DNA of 64,000 nucleotides, from positions 124,001-188,000 of the forward strand of contig NZ_CP046706.1 of NCBI RefSeq assembly GCF_009873495.1, given 5' to 3'. How positions within the stretch are numbered: the first letter of the stretch is position 1; every line of letters starts with the position of its first letter. The position numbers were made by a program, and so were the translations under genes. The notes under the pieces were generated by a model. The model searched no databases. It saw nothing but the letters and a program-made list of their open reading frames with translations, and was not told where the DNA came from. Of the stretch, positions 22,610 through 31,224 are shown piece after piece. Source of the DNA: Nostoc sp. ATCC 53789. Lineage in GTDB: Bacteria; Cyanobacteriota; Cyanobacteriia; Cyanobacteriales; Nostocaceae.

Positions 22610-24373
22610 CTAAATCAAACTAGCATATTCTGATAGCTGCTCTTGAGTTTCTATCAAAGGCAACAATTTTAATGCCTCTGCCCGACGAATTCTCATTTCT
22701 TCATCTGCTGGAGGTTTCAAAATAGACTTCATGGCTAATGACTTTTGGAACTTATACCAAGCTTTTACACTCGCCGCTTCCGAATTAATCTCATGTTGAG
22801 GAATATGAATATTTTGCAAGATTGGTATACTTATCTGTCCGCGAGAACGGAAACCTGGGCTAATTATTACAGCTTTCCCCTCTGGTAAGGTATTAAATTG
22901 ATTGATATCAAATAACTTGCGAGTACTGTTTTGGTCAGAATTAGAAATACTTGCACCGCCTTTTCCTCCTGATGAACGGGAACGTTGCTTGTATTTAATC
23001 TCTTCATCACCTAAGAACTTACTAAAACGTTCTGCTGCTACATCATCTTGAGGGTTAAAGAATGCTTTGGTAGCACATCCTCCAAATATGGCATTTGTTG
23101 TATTTTCTCCATAAGATTCAATTAGCATTGAGAGATTTTGTAAACCTAAGATAGAAATTAGTCCATCCTCCCGGTTTTGGTTCAACCAATCCACCAAGGC
23201 TGGTAAATATAATGTTGGTAATTCATCAATCCCAAGCACAAGAGGACAAGCGCGTTTATAGGCGACATTTCTACTTATTATTAAATGCAGAATGGAGACA
23301 AGCAACGGTGCAATTACATCACGCTTTTCTTTGTTCATCCCAAATATCACCATCTGCCGTCCTTTCAAGTCCAGTGGAATATTGGTTTTTCCGCAGAAAG
23401 CTGCCAATGCTGCCGGAACCATAAATCGGCTGAACAATCCGCTTGCTGTTCCCACAATACTAGCTGCTGTCTCTGGGCTACCAGCTACAGATACAAACTG
23501 AGCGAAAGCTTCCCTAACCATGAAATTCAGGTTCTCTACAATTTCCATACGCTTGACTAGCTTCGGTAATCCGAGAATTGCTTGGCACATCATGATATCT
23601 GGGTATTGTGTTCCTTTCGCCAGCATAAAAACTGCTTGCACCAGTTGATCTCCTGCATTGCTGAAGAAGCTATTTCCTGAATCATCCGAACCGAGTTGAA
23701 AGTTGCGGTTGAGTGTGATTGCCAGCTGCCGTGCCATTTCCGAATCTTCATTACTACGAAGAAAATCTATCGGATTGGCAACTGCCGACTCTGCAAAACC
23801 TGGAGCTAAAATGGTGACTTGATAACCACGTTTTAGGGCGTATCCTGCTAGTATTGGTGCTTGTCCTTTAGGTGCATCTGTGGCTGATTCAAGCTGTGCA
23901 TACTTAAAATCATAAAGTGCTAAGGGGAATCCTTGATCTATTGCTGAACGAATCAACGGATTAATCATTGAAAATGATTTTCCACAACCTGGGCCACCAC
24001 AAACGAAAATCCCCCGTTGCGCGTCTGGTAGGTAAAGTGTTGCTGGATCTTCGGGAATGCACGTTTTTCTGACACCATTGACAATTTCACTTTTTATATT
24101 CTTGGGAGTCCCCACGTACAGCGACACACGATTATGTTTACGTTTATTTATTTGTTTGCACGCTAGTTTCCGGGCTGCTGTCTTCTCTGTTGTTCCACCC
24201 CATCGGGCAGTAGCTAGTTTAGCAATACCTCCTTTAGCATCAATATATTTAGCCACCACAATTACTGCACCACAGGCTAGTAATCCAAGTCCAGCAGGTG
24301 AAATTAGTGCAGACTCAAGTCCTGGTGGAATGAATTGGTTAGCATTTACTTGCGTGTTGGTCGTTGTTGTCAT
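22610..24373 (-). CDS. traD: Type IV coupling protein (TraD/VirD4-like ATPase)
   Basis: This hexameric ATPase links the relaxase-DNA complex to the secretion channel. The 587-aa protein has an N-terminal hydrophobic segment (AGLGLLACGAVIVVAKYI, about residues 27-44), Walker A GGPGCGKS (126-133) and Walker B VLGIDELPTLYLP (379-391). The C-terminal core has the LGLQNLSMLIESYGE segment typical of TraD/TraG/VirD4 proteins. A Gly/Ser-rich loop (SRSSGGKGGAS) lies near residue 465. Start and stop overlap by 4 bases (ATGA) with the upstream 401-aa gene, so it belongs to the secretion operon. It is the only coupling-protein gene in the window. Confidence 0.9.
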   Translation of the reverse strand: MTTTTNTQVNANQFIPPGLESALISPAGLGLLACGAVIVVAKYIDAKGGIAKLATARWGGTTEKTAARKLACKQINKRKHNRVSLYVGTPKNIKSEIVNGVRKTCIPEDPATLYLPDAQRGIFVCGGPGCGKSFSMINPLIRSAIDQGFPLALYDFKYAQLESATDAPKGQAPILAGYALKRGYQVTILAPGFAESAVANPIDFLRSNEDSEMARQLAITLNRNFQLGSDDSGNSFFSNAGDQLVQAVFMLAKGTQYPDIMMCQAILGLPKLVKRMEIVENLNFMVREAFAQFVSVAGSPETAASIVGTASGLFSRFMVPAALAAFCGKTNIPLDLKGRQMVIFGMNKEKRDVIAPLLVSILHLIISRNVAYKRACPLVLGIDELPTLYLPALVDWLNQNREDGLISILGLQNLSMLIESYGENTTNAIFGGCATKAFFNPQDDVAAERFSKFLGDEEIKYKQRSRSSGGKGGASISNSDQNSTRKLFDINQFNTLPEGKAVIISPGFRSRGQISIPILQNIHIPQHEINSEAASVKAWYKFQKSLAMKSILKPPADEEMRIRRAEALKLLPLIETQEQLSEYASLI

Positions 24374-25575
24374 TGTCCGCTTCCCACAATAACTAGATTA
24401 TTTTCATTTACTGGTATCCAAGGCACTGGCCCAATAAAATAGGGCGTACAAGTTTTTTGCATAAAAGGAGGACGCGCACAGATCCGAAAGAATAAGCCAA
24501 AGTCGGCAGTCCCCTTGGATTCATTCACTCCGGTCAGCGCCACCTTAAAGCCACTACCATATACCAGCCGTCCTGTCGGTTCCTTCCCGGAATTGACCGC
24601 AGCCAAGAAACCATAACCGCCCGATACTTGCTGTGATGACCCAGAAGCCCAGCGCTTACCATATAATGCACCCTCTGAGCCGGAGAAATCGCCCATTTCT
24701 AGATATGAGCATTCTTTACCAGCAGAACAAGCACTAGGTACAGTTTTATCGCCCCTTACTACACTGCCAGAGATAAAATAATTATTTCCAACCCTCGCAT
24801 CACCTTTTTCAGAAGTACCAAGAACTACAGAAGCAATTCCCACGACACCAACGCCAGAATTAATTGCTTGAGGCATCTTATCGAAGGGTACTTGGTTTAA
24901 TCCAGGGACTTGGTTAATATAACTTTGCTGCCATGATTTAAATTTCCCTAATTGAGCTTTGTCCAACCCAGGAATTGAATCAAGAGAATACTTATTTAGA
25001 TCAATCTTATCTAATGTCAAATCTGCGGCTTGAGGATTTGAGGCTATGGCTTGAGAAACAGTGCTGCTACCCAGTCCGCGATTCTTAGAGAATAGAGCGG
25101 CTAGTGGGGGAACCTTAGATAGGTTAACCCTGCCCAGTTCGGGCATTGCTTTAACTAATGTTTTTGGCGTTTGCCATTGCATTAGCCCAAAGTCTTTGAG
25201 GGTGGGTTTAGTGGTTGTGGCTGTAGTGGGCAAAGCCACCGTGCCAATGGACTTTAAGCTCAAGGCAGACATCTTAAAGGCATCATCCGCATCACCCAGC
25301 ATCACAACAGAATCAACTTTTTGTCCTGCTGTCCACGAGCGCGAGGGGTCGTATCCAAAAACTGAAATCAGGTTTTTAGGGATTGTTAAAAATCCTGGCT
25401 GCTGAACGGGCGGCAAGGTTTCCCATGTGATTTTCGACCAGTCGGGGGCAACCGTTTTGTACAAGCCTTGAGAATACTCAATTGTCGGGGTAGTTGTCGG
25501 TGTCTGCGCGATCGAGGCGGAAATTGGAGCCAGGGTAGCCAACGCAGTCAGTAGAAAAGTTTTAGATTTCATCAT
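24370..25575 (-). CDS. Secreted transfer-region protein, unassigned
   Basis: The 401-aa product has a signal peptide (MMKSKTFLLTALATLAPISA...A-Q) and a Thr-rich start to the mature part. The middle is helical with Leu/Asp-rich short repeats (LDKIDLNKYSLDSIPGLDKAQ style). The C-terminal 150 residues contain six Cys (for example SACSAGKEC and CARPPFMQKTC) and a GGYGFLAAVNSG segment, consistent with a disulfide-bonded periplasmic domain. It sits between VirB9-like and coupling-protein genes in the operon. The position suggests a channel or pilus-assembly factor specific to this cyanobacterial transfer system. No family match is recognised. Confidence 0.65.
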   Translation of the reverse strand: MMKSKTFLLTALATLAPISASIAQTPTTTPTIEYSQGLYKTVAPDWSKITWETLPPVQQPGFLTIPKNLISVFGYDPSRSWTAGQKVDSVVMLGDADDAFKMSALSLKSIGTVALPTTATTTKPTLKDFGLMQWQTPKTLVKAMPELGRVNLSKVPPLAALFSKNRGLGSSTVSQAIASNPQAADLTLDKIDLNKYSLDSIPGLDKAQLGKFKSWQQSYINQVPGLNQVPFDKMPQAINSGVGVVGIASVVLGTSEKGDARVGNNYFISGSVVRGDKTVPSACSAGKECSYLEMGDFSGSEGALYGKRWASGSSQQVSGGYGFLAAVNSGKEPTGRLVYGSGFKVALTGVNESKGTADFGLFFRICARPPFMQKTCTPYFIGPVPWIPVNENNLVIVGSGQ

Positions 25576-25672
25576 TTTGTTTTAAGTAATCGGGATATTG
25601 TTGTTTCATCTTCATTTCTAAGCAAATACAGAGAATTACCTATTTCTTTACGAATAAATTTTCAGAATTTGC

Positions 25673-26470
25673 TCACAATTGCCCCCATTCAAGTAATTGG
25701 TGAAAGGTTTTAGCATCGACTTTAGAAAGTGAAATTGCCTCCTCTCTACTCTTGCCACGCCGCAATAGTTTGATAGCATCTTGCACCTTGTTCCATGTGG
25801 TAGATCCGGGTCGAACCTCACCTTTCCGCCCAGCCTCTGCTAGCCCAAAAGCGAGAGCATTAGCATCGTTCCTCTGAATTGCACCGTTTAGCGTAGTCCC
25901 AGGATTGGGGCGTAAAACGGCAACAGGTTGAGGCGAGGGCTGCGGGAAGTCTGACGGCACTGATTGCGGTTTTTCAACTGTTAGGGGAAGTGGCGATAGT
26001 TCCGGGCTAATTGGCAATGGGCGATCTGAGTCAGATTTAATCACCAAACTCGTGTAAGCTGGGTTGCCACTAGCGGGAACTATCTTGAATTGATATTGCT
26101 TTTCATTAGTAAGTAATGTAATTTGAGTGCTTCCATTGCTGCTAGAGGTAACAGGAAACTTGATCGGGTCAATCTGGCGAAGAAAGATTACAGTTGCTTT
26201 ACCTCCTACACATTCAGAATCGTTGGACTGCTTTGGGCATAAACCACCGTTTGAAGTAAAAGTAATTCTAGAGGGGTCGCCAATCCAAACTTGTTTGATT
26301 GTTTCACCTGTAGGCATCAAATTAATAGTCAGTCCATAACCTTTCCAAATTTTCAGTTCCAGAAAATTAGAATCAACATCTTGAGAGTAAACAGTTCTAA
26401 CACTTCCAGCTAAAACCTGATGAGAGTTAATTAACAATAATGTTGCAGCTAGGGCTAGAATCTTTTTCAT
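25673..26470 (-). CDS. VirB9/TraK-like outer-channel protein
   Basis: The 265-aa product has a signal peptide (MKKILALAATLLLINSHQVLA) and an N-terminal beta-rich domain with LTINLMPTGETIKQVWIGDP (residues about 49-68), the pattern of TraK/TrbG/VirB9 N-terminal domains. A Pro-rich linker and a small C-terminal helical domain follow. VirB9-class proteins form the outer-membrane core ring with VirB10 and VirB7. It overlaps the VirB10-like gene by 4 bases. The Pro-rich linker with a helical C-terminal domain is not standard for VirB9; the strand-rich half alone supports the call. Confidence 0.65.
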   Translation of the reverse strand: MKKILALAATLLLINSHQVLAGSVRTVYSQDVDSNFLELKIWKGYGLTINLMPTGETIKQVWIGDPSRITFTSNGGLCPKQSNDSECVGGKATVIFLRQIDPIKFPVTSSSNGSTQITLLTNEKQYQFKIVPASGNPAYTSLVIKSDSDRPLPISPELSPLPLTVEKPQSVPSDFPQPSPQPVAVLRPNPGTTLNGAIQRNDANALAFGLAEAGRKGEVRPGSTTWNKVQDAIKLLRRGKSREEAISLSKVDAKTFHQLLEWGQL

Positions 26471-27972
26471 AACGAAATCGTTTGATTAACGAATACCTGT
26501 ACTGTCTGACCAGCATCAATCACGAACACTTTTTCTTGGCTATTTAATTGCCCAGACCGACTTTGATTAGATGCTTTAATACCTTCGAGAACATTGTTAA
26601 ATGCACCTTCACCAAAAGCAGAGGTGATATTTTTATCATCATTAGTAGTTGTAGTACTAGAAAATCCATTAGTATTAATGTTGGTCTGACTTCTTGGGCG
26701 ATTCTGGATCTCAGCAGCCTTGGCAACACCGGCGATTACGGCCGACATCAAATCACCTCCTAAATTACTACCTTTGCGAGATTCGGCTTTGAGAAAACTG
26801 CCGTTCTTCGACATAATTAAAACGGCGTTTTCTGGCAGTTTCTTTTCTTGGGTGTTCCCTTCGGAATTAATTAAAACTGAAACCCCGCGCAATTGGGCAA
26901 ATCCTGAGCCATTTGAATTAGTCAATTGAGCTACCAGATAAGAACCTGTAGGTAACACTTCACTACCATCTGATGCTTTCAATGGGAGGGATATTTTAAT
27001 CAGGTAATTTTGACCGATATCATCATTAGTCCCCCAAAATATTGGTGTCTCTAGCCGTCCTTCTGTAGTACTACCAACTAAAATACGCTTTGTATTATAA
27101 TCAGTTGTTTGTGCAGTAGTTTGATTTTTAATTTCTGTACTTGACCCTATTCCCCCTTTTATCCCACTGGGGTTTAATTGTTCATCATCAGAGTTGACTG
27201 AACTACTGAAACTACCAACGTTTGCAACAGCAAGCCATTGTTGCATCGGGTCTAGAGGTTGAGTTTTTACAGCCGAACTTGCATTGGGGATTACTCGTGC
27301 TACTTGTTTTGGTTGAGGTTGAGGTTGAATAACTGGCAACGAGCGTCTAACCGATGTATTAATTCTCGGTGGAAAGGGATTTCTAGAAACTGTTACTGGT
27401 TGTGTACGCTGAGGTATTGTTCTTGTCGGTGGTGGAGCTACCGTCACAGGTGTGAATGTGGGACTAGGTGCTGCTGTTGCTTCTGCTTTTTGATCGCGGA
27501 TTTTCTTAAATTCCACATTCTGGCTAGTCAAAGCTAAAGCTGTTTTATTTTGTCCAGTCTCATCCTTGACTGGTTCTTCTATTGCTTCAAGACTTATTTT
27601 TGGTGATTCTATTTTTGTAGTAGAAAAGTTCAGGGCATTCATAGAACCATTAATTAGTCCGCCAACAATCATTATAAAAATCAATATTATCCCACCGATA
27701 ACAGCCATCTTTAAAAGTGGGTTTTGCGGAATTGTACGAGTAGTTGTGATTTCTTCTGGTTCAGGAGCTTCTGTATCAGCTAAGGATTGAAGCTGAATAC
27801 TTACCCCATTCATCGCGGCGAAATCTTTATCTTTCTTATCCAAAGAACCTGGGTTAGCTAGGTTATTCTCTACTCTCTTGTCTGACTGTTCTTTTGCTAA
27901 AAATTCTGCTTCATCCTCTAGGGGGTGAACGTTTCTTTCATTTACTGCTGGAGATTCTTGCGTTTGTGTCAT
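26467..27972 (-). CDS. VirB10/TraB-like channel scaffold protein
   Basis: The 501-aa protein has a cytoplasmic N-terminus, one membrane segment (LLKMAVIGGIILIFIMIVGG, about residues 85-104) and a Pro/Gln-rich periplasmic linker. The C-terminal beta-barrel domain includes GRLETPIFWG and a 'PTGSYLVAQLTN' strand pattern, as in TraB/VirB10/TrbI proteins. These span the envelope and gate the channel. The stop codon overlaps the VirB9-like start. Its order relative to the VirB8-like gene (upstream) and VirB9-like gene (downstream) is E-B-K, compared with E-K-B in F-type operons. Confidence 0.8.
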   Translation of the reverse strand: MTQTQESPAVNERNVHPLEDEAEFLAKEQSDKRVENNLANPGSLDKKDKDFAAMNGVSIQLQSLADTEAPEPEEITTTRTIPQNPLLKMAVIGGIILIFIMIVGGLINGSMNALNFSTTKIESPKISLEAIEEPVKDETGQNKTALALTSQNVEFKKIRDQKAEATAAPSPTFTPVTVAPPPTRTIPQRTQPVTVSRNPFPPRINTSVRRSLPVIQPQPQPKQVARVIPNASSAVKTQPLDPMQQWLAVANVGSFSSSVNSDDEQLNPSGIKGGIGSSTEIKNQTTAQTTDYNTKRILVGSTTEGRLETPIFWGTNDDIGQNYLIKISLPLKASDGSEVLPTGSYLVAQLTNSNGSGFAQLRGVSVLINSEGNTQEKKLPENAVLIMSKNGSFLKAESRKGSNLGGDLMSAVIAGVAKAAEIQNRPRSQTNINTNGFSSTTTTNDDKNITSAFGEGAFNNVLEGIKASNQSRSGQLNSQEKVFVIDAGQTVQVFVNQTISL

Positions 27973-28688
27973 AAATTCAAATCTTGAATTTTATATATTT
28001 CTAAACCTGCTTTGCGGGCACGATAAGCTGTTTGTTGAAACTCAGATGAAATCTGCGGTAATGTCGGTGTGTCTATCACTTTGACAAAAACACTTTTGTT
28101 AAACCCTATTGGTTCTCCAACCAGATTATTACCCTGAAAAACTATTACTTCCCCTACCATATCTACTTGAAACTTTCCTGATTTTACTTTTTTAGGTTCG
28201 CTAAGTAAACTGATTTTTAAAATTGATTGAGTCGTACCATTAAATACATCTGGTGGTGTGAGATTTCCTATTTCTTTCAGAAACTCAGCACGGAAATCTT
28301 CTGATAACGCAAACCCTGTAGCCCATACATTCGTTGTAATTTTGCTATTCCCTGTTTGCACACCCACATCAAGCTTTAATTTTTTAATAGGGTCTGCATC
28401 GTAGTCACCAGTCACTTTTGGCAATGTATTCCAACTCAGTAACCCTGTCATTGTCTGCCCGACAAAATACCTGATGGCTTGAGGCGATCTCGACTCACTA
28501 TGTATCGCGCTAACTCTTATAGATTCTCCATCATTTAATTCTACTAATGTCGGTGCTTTCGAGTTAGCTATAGTTCCGACTCTCGCAAAATTTATGATTT
28601 CTATTAACAGTAGTAGGCTCAGTAATACTGCATTCCCTATCAAAAATATTGGAGTGAAATTTAATTCTTTTTTTTCTAGTAGCCTCAT
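27969..28688 (-). CDS. VirB8/TraE-like inner-membrane channel protein
   Basis: The 239-aa product has a short cytoplasmic N-terminus, one membrane segment (IFLIGNAVLLSLLLLIEIIN, about residues 14-33) and a periplasmic domain with alternating strands and a helical part (SEDFRAEFLKEIGNLTPPDV). This topology and size match TraE/VirB8 proteins, which form the inner-membrane assembly ring of the channel. It overlaps its neighbours by 4 bases on both sides. Sequence conservation is weak by eye, so the call leans on topology and operon position next to the VirB10-like gene. Confidence 0.65.
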   Translation of the reverse strand: MRLLEKKELNFTPIFLIGNAVLLSLLLLIEIINFARVGTIANSKAPTLVELNDGESIRVSAIHSESRSPQAIRYFVGQTMTGLLSWNTLPKVTGDYDADPIKKLKLDVGVQTGNSKITTNVWATGFALSEDFRAEFLKEIGNLTPPDVFNGTTQSILKISLLSEPKKVKSGKFQVDMVGEVIVFQGNNLVGEPIGFNKSVFVKVIDTPTLPQISSEFQQTAYRARKAGLEIYKIQDLNL

Positions 28689-29743
28689 TTTCTTAATCCC
28701 ACAGAGAATTTAATTCCACTAGTAAAAGCTGTGAATACTGACATCCCCCCTCCTGTGCCAATGGCTACTGCAAGTAATGGCGAAAAAATTGCTTGTATTA
28801 GTTGCATCAACAATGGATTGCTTGAAGGTTTGTCAACTATCGCACTCGCAACTATACCTACTATTATCGAGTATGAAATTAGTATTAGTGTCAAACCTAG
28901 CCAACCGGACAACCAGGCATAAAGAGGCTTGCTTTCAAAAGGCAGTAAAGATAATGCCAAGAATATAGGTGCAACGTAAGCAACTAACAAAAAGGATAAT
29001 TGCACTATATATTGGAAACCTGCGGATAAACCACTCAGGATCACATAAACAAGACCTTGAATTGCACTATTGACAAGTTCACCACCAATATCCAAAGGGT
29101 TCCAGCTTCCCGTACCTGAAACAGTTCCCCTTTTCTCTCTGGCTTCGCGCGCGTCTGATTGAGCTTTTTCTATACTCTCTTTGATGCAAGTTTGTCTAGG
29201 ATTTGTTGTGTTGCCCTTACTATCCGTTTGAGAAGTTTCAAGTTTTTCGCATTCAGTCAAAGCTGTCTGTGTAGCTAAAATGAAACTCTGATCTGCATTC
29301 ACATTCCTTATAGCATCTTTCAGCTTTACACCGTTTCTAGTAATACTTAGGATACTCCTGTTTAGATTAGCCGACACATCCTTGAGAGCGATTGTGGTAT
29401 TAGCCAATAAAAAACCATTGTTAGTCAGCATTATAATTACTAACAAGGGAAAAACCATCTCACTTACAAAATTGTAAGAAAAACCTTCTTCAGCGAACTT
29501 TCTATACCAACCCAAGGAGGCAAAGCTGACTAAAACTACTGCAACCAACATTGATACAGCCACAACAGCTATATAAATAGAACTTGTCCCAGATGCTAGC
29601 TCTGCCCAATCATTAGCAAAAGATTTGACAATCAAATCTGCCCCATCAATAGCACCATCAACGATCTCACCTGAATTAGTAGTACCCGTATTTTGTCCAG
29701 GTTGCTGACCTGTTGATTGAGCTAAAAGAATAGTTAAAAGCAT
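28685..29743 (-). CDS. VirB6/TrbL-like polytopic membrane protein
   Basis: The 352-aa protein has about six or seven hydrophobic segments: one near residues 55-76 (IYIAVVAVSMLVAVVLVSFA), one near 95-115, and four after residue 225 (LVYVILSGLSAGFQYIVQLS, LLVAYVAPIFLALSLL and others). A soluble Lys/Gln-rich loop lies between. This layout is that of VirB6/TrbL, the polytopic inner-membrane channel component. It overlaps the VirB8-like gene by 4 bases. The 250-base gap upstream (29744-29993) holds a GGGGGAAGGGGG-type repeat, so a new transcript segment could begin there. Confidence 0.65.
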   Translation of the reverse strand: MLLTILLAQSTGQQPGQNTGTTNSGEIVDGAIDGADLIVKSFANDWAELASGTSSIYIAVVAVSMLVAVVLVSFASLGWYRKFAEEGFSYNFVSEMVFPLLVIIMLTNNGFLLANTTIALKDVSANLNRSILSITRNGVKLKDAIRNVNADQSFILATQTALTECEKLETSQTDSKGNTTNPRQTCIKESIEKAQSDAREAREKRGTVSGTGSWNPLDIGGELVNSAIQGLVYVILSGLSAGFQYIVQLSFLLVAYVAPIFLALSLLPFESKPLYAWLSGWLGLTLILISYSIIVGIVASAIVDKPSSNPLLMQLIQAIFSPLLAVAIGTGGGMSVFTAFTSGIKFSVGLRK

Positions 29744-29993
29744 TTTATTTAATCAGCTATTTTATTAAAAAGGGGGAAGGGGGAAGGTGGGGCCCTCTCT
29801 GGGGATAAGGGGCGGGGGGAAAGGAAAGGAAAAAAAGAGTAAAACTTTTCCCATACGATGCAAAGCAAGTATTTTAAAATATGGAGAATATTACAAGAGA
29901 TAATACTCACCACGTAGTGCGATTGCAGCGTAGAACCACTCTTACTCCATTATTTTTAAATATGTATCGGGCTTCTTTTCCCCTTCCCCCTCT
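29744..29993. repeat. G-rich/C-rich interspersed hairpin repeat within the transfer operon
   Basis: AAGGGGGAAGGGGGAAGG near 29769-29786 faces CCTTCCCCCTC near 29982-29992, so the arms can pair across about 200 bases. No gene was found between them. Confidence 0.55.
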
Positions 29994-30740
29994 TTATTGA
30001 TTTTCCCAAAAAGCATCATTGACGGCAGCAGAATGCAATATTTGTCTAGCTGCTGCATTAGATTCTTGCTGCTCAAGTCTTGCTTGTTCATCCATACGGC
30101 TAGAAATATCAGCAAGATTAATATTTGCAGCAGCTAATGAACGGGATTGTTTCTGAGCTTCTGCATGAATTGATTTGCTAACCACAGCCGTTTGTAAATT
30201 TTGGACAGCCATCTTTTTTAAGATGTCTTGGGTGATAACATCCTGCTGGGCAGCATCAGCGTTATCTGAAGATTGCGAAATCGCATCATTGGTTATTTGG
30301 GCTTCTTGAGCTTGTACTCTTTGACCCTCTCCACCTAATACTGATTGAGATTGACCGCGAGTGTATTGCTGATTCCATTCTCTAATAGCATCCTGGGCTT
30401 GAATCCGAGGGTCTAATACTAGTAATTGAGTTTCTTGCTGTTGTAAAACTTCCTCAATGTTCTTGCCAGCTTTTAAAGGATCGGGAATTCCTAAATCACC
30501 TACACTAGATTGAATTGCCTGATTTAATTCCGCTTCCAGCTTTCCTACAGCTTTAGTAAATTCTTTTTGATAGCTATTTATGTAAGTTTGTAAGCTATTG
30601 TAAATTTCTTGAAATTGCAGCAAAAAAGATTGATTTGAATTATTGCTAGATTCGACATTAGCTGCATTGGCTGGAATACTAGAAAAATAAATTTGAACTA
30701 CTACCCCTGAGATCACGATCAACTGGTTGAAATTCTTCAT
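29994..30740 (-). CDS. VirB5/TrbJ-like secreted helical protein
   Basis: The 248-aa product has a signal peptide ending in IPANA-A and a mature part that is nearly all helical and Gln-rich (QIQEIYNSLQTYINSYQKEF-like, then many Ala/Gln heptads). VirB5/TrbJ proteins, minor pilus components, look the same: signal peptide, long helices, about 220-250 aa and a position near VirB6. It overlaps the upstream 181-aa gene by 62 bases, unusually long for this operon, so the real start could be later, but the signal peptide supports the ATG at 30740. Confidence 0.6.
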   Translation of the reverse strand: MKNFNQLIVISGVVVQIYFSSIPANAANVESSNNSNQSFLLQFQEIYNSLQTYINSYQKEFTKAVGKLEAELNQAIQSSVGDLGIPDPLKAGKNIEEVLQQQETQLLVLDPRIQAQDAIREWNQQYTRGQSQSVLGGEGQRVQAQEAQITNDAISQSSDNADAAQQDVITQDILKKMAVQNLQTAVVSKSIHAEAQKQSRSLAAANINLADISSRMDEQARLEQQESNAAARQILHSAAVNDAFWENQ

Positions 30741-31224
30741 ATAAATTCTCCAAACGAACTACAAAAGGGGTTTTTGCACAATACGAACTAACAGTTGCTT
30801 GTTGATTTTTCAAATCAAAAGAAACAGCTTTAACCAGCAATGACTCAGGAGGATAATTAGCCTTTGATAATAAACTTTTAAAAAAACCATTCTCATAAAC
30901 CACAGTATTTGGTGGAAGAGTAGAAACAGGCTTGTTGTAAAGTAAAAGATATCTACTGTCTACTTCGTATTGAGAATTTATTCCAGGCTGCTTTAGTCCG
31001 GGAGTCACTATATTATTGTATTTGAGGTTTCTCAAACTCGGACTCCGTTTAACTGCATCCTCTCCCATTTTCATATACACTTTACAATTATTTTCTTGAC
31101 TAGCAATAAACTTCTCATATTTCGCTTGATTGTCTTTCCATACTTGAAAACTTCCAATTGATACTACACCTGCCAATATTGCCAATAAAATCTTGTTTTG
31201 AATTAATAATGCAAGAATTTTCAT
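30679..31224 (-). CDS. Membrane-anchored transfer-operon protein
   Basis: The 181-aa product has one N-terminal membrane segment (ILALLIQNKILLAILAGVVS) followed by a periplasmic domain with two Cys (NNCKVYM and SSYCAKTP), which could form a disulfide. It starts within 4 bases of the VirB4-like stop and overlaps the VirB5-like gene. It could be a VirB8-like or TraN/TrbM-type accessory protein; no family signature is visible. Operon position implies a role in channel assembly. Confidence 0.6.
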   Translation of the reverse strand: MKILALLIQNKILLAILAGVVSIGSFQVWKDNQAKYEKFIASQENNCKVYMKMGEDAVKRSPSLRNLKYNNIVTPGLKQPGINSQYEVDSRYLLLYNKPVSTLPPNTVVYENGFFKSLLSKANYPPESLLVKAVSFDLKNQQATVSSYCAKTPFVVRLENLYEEFQPVDRDLRGSSSNLFF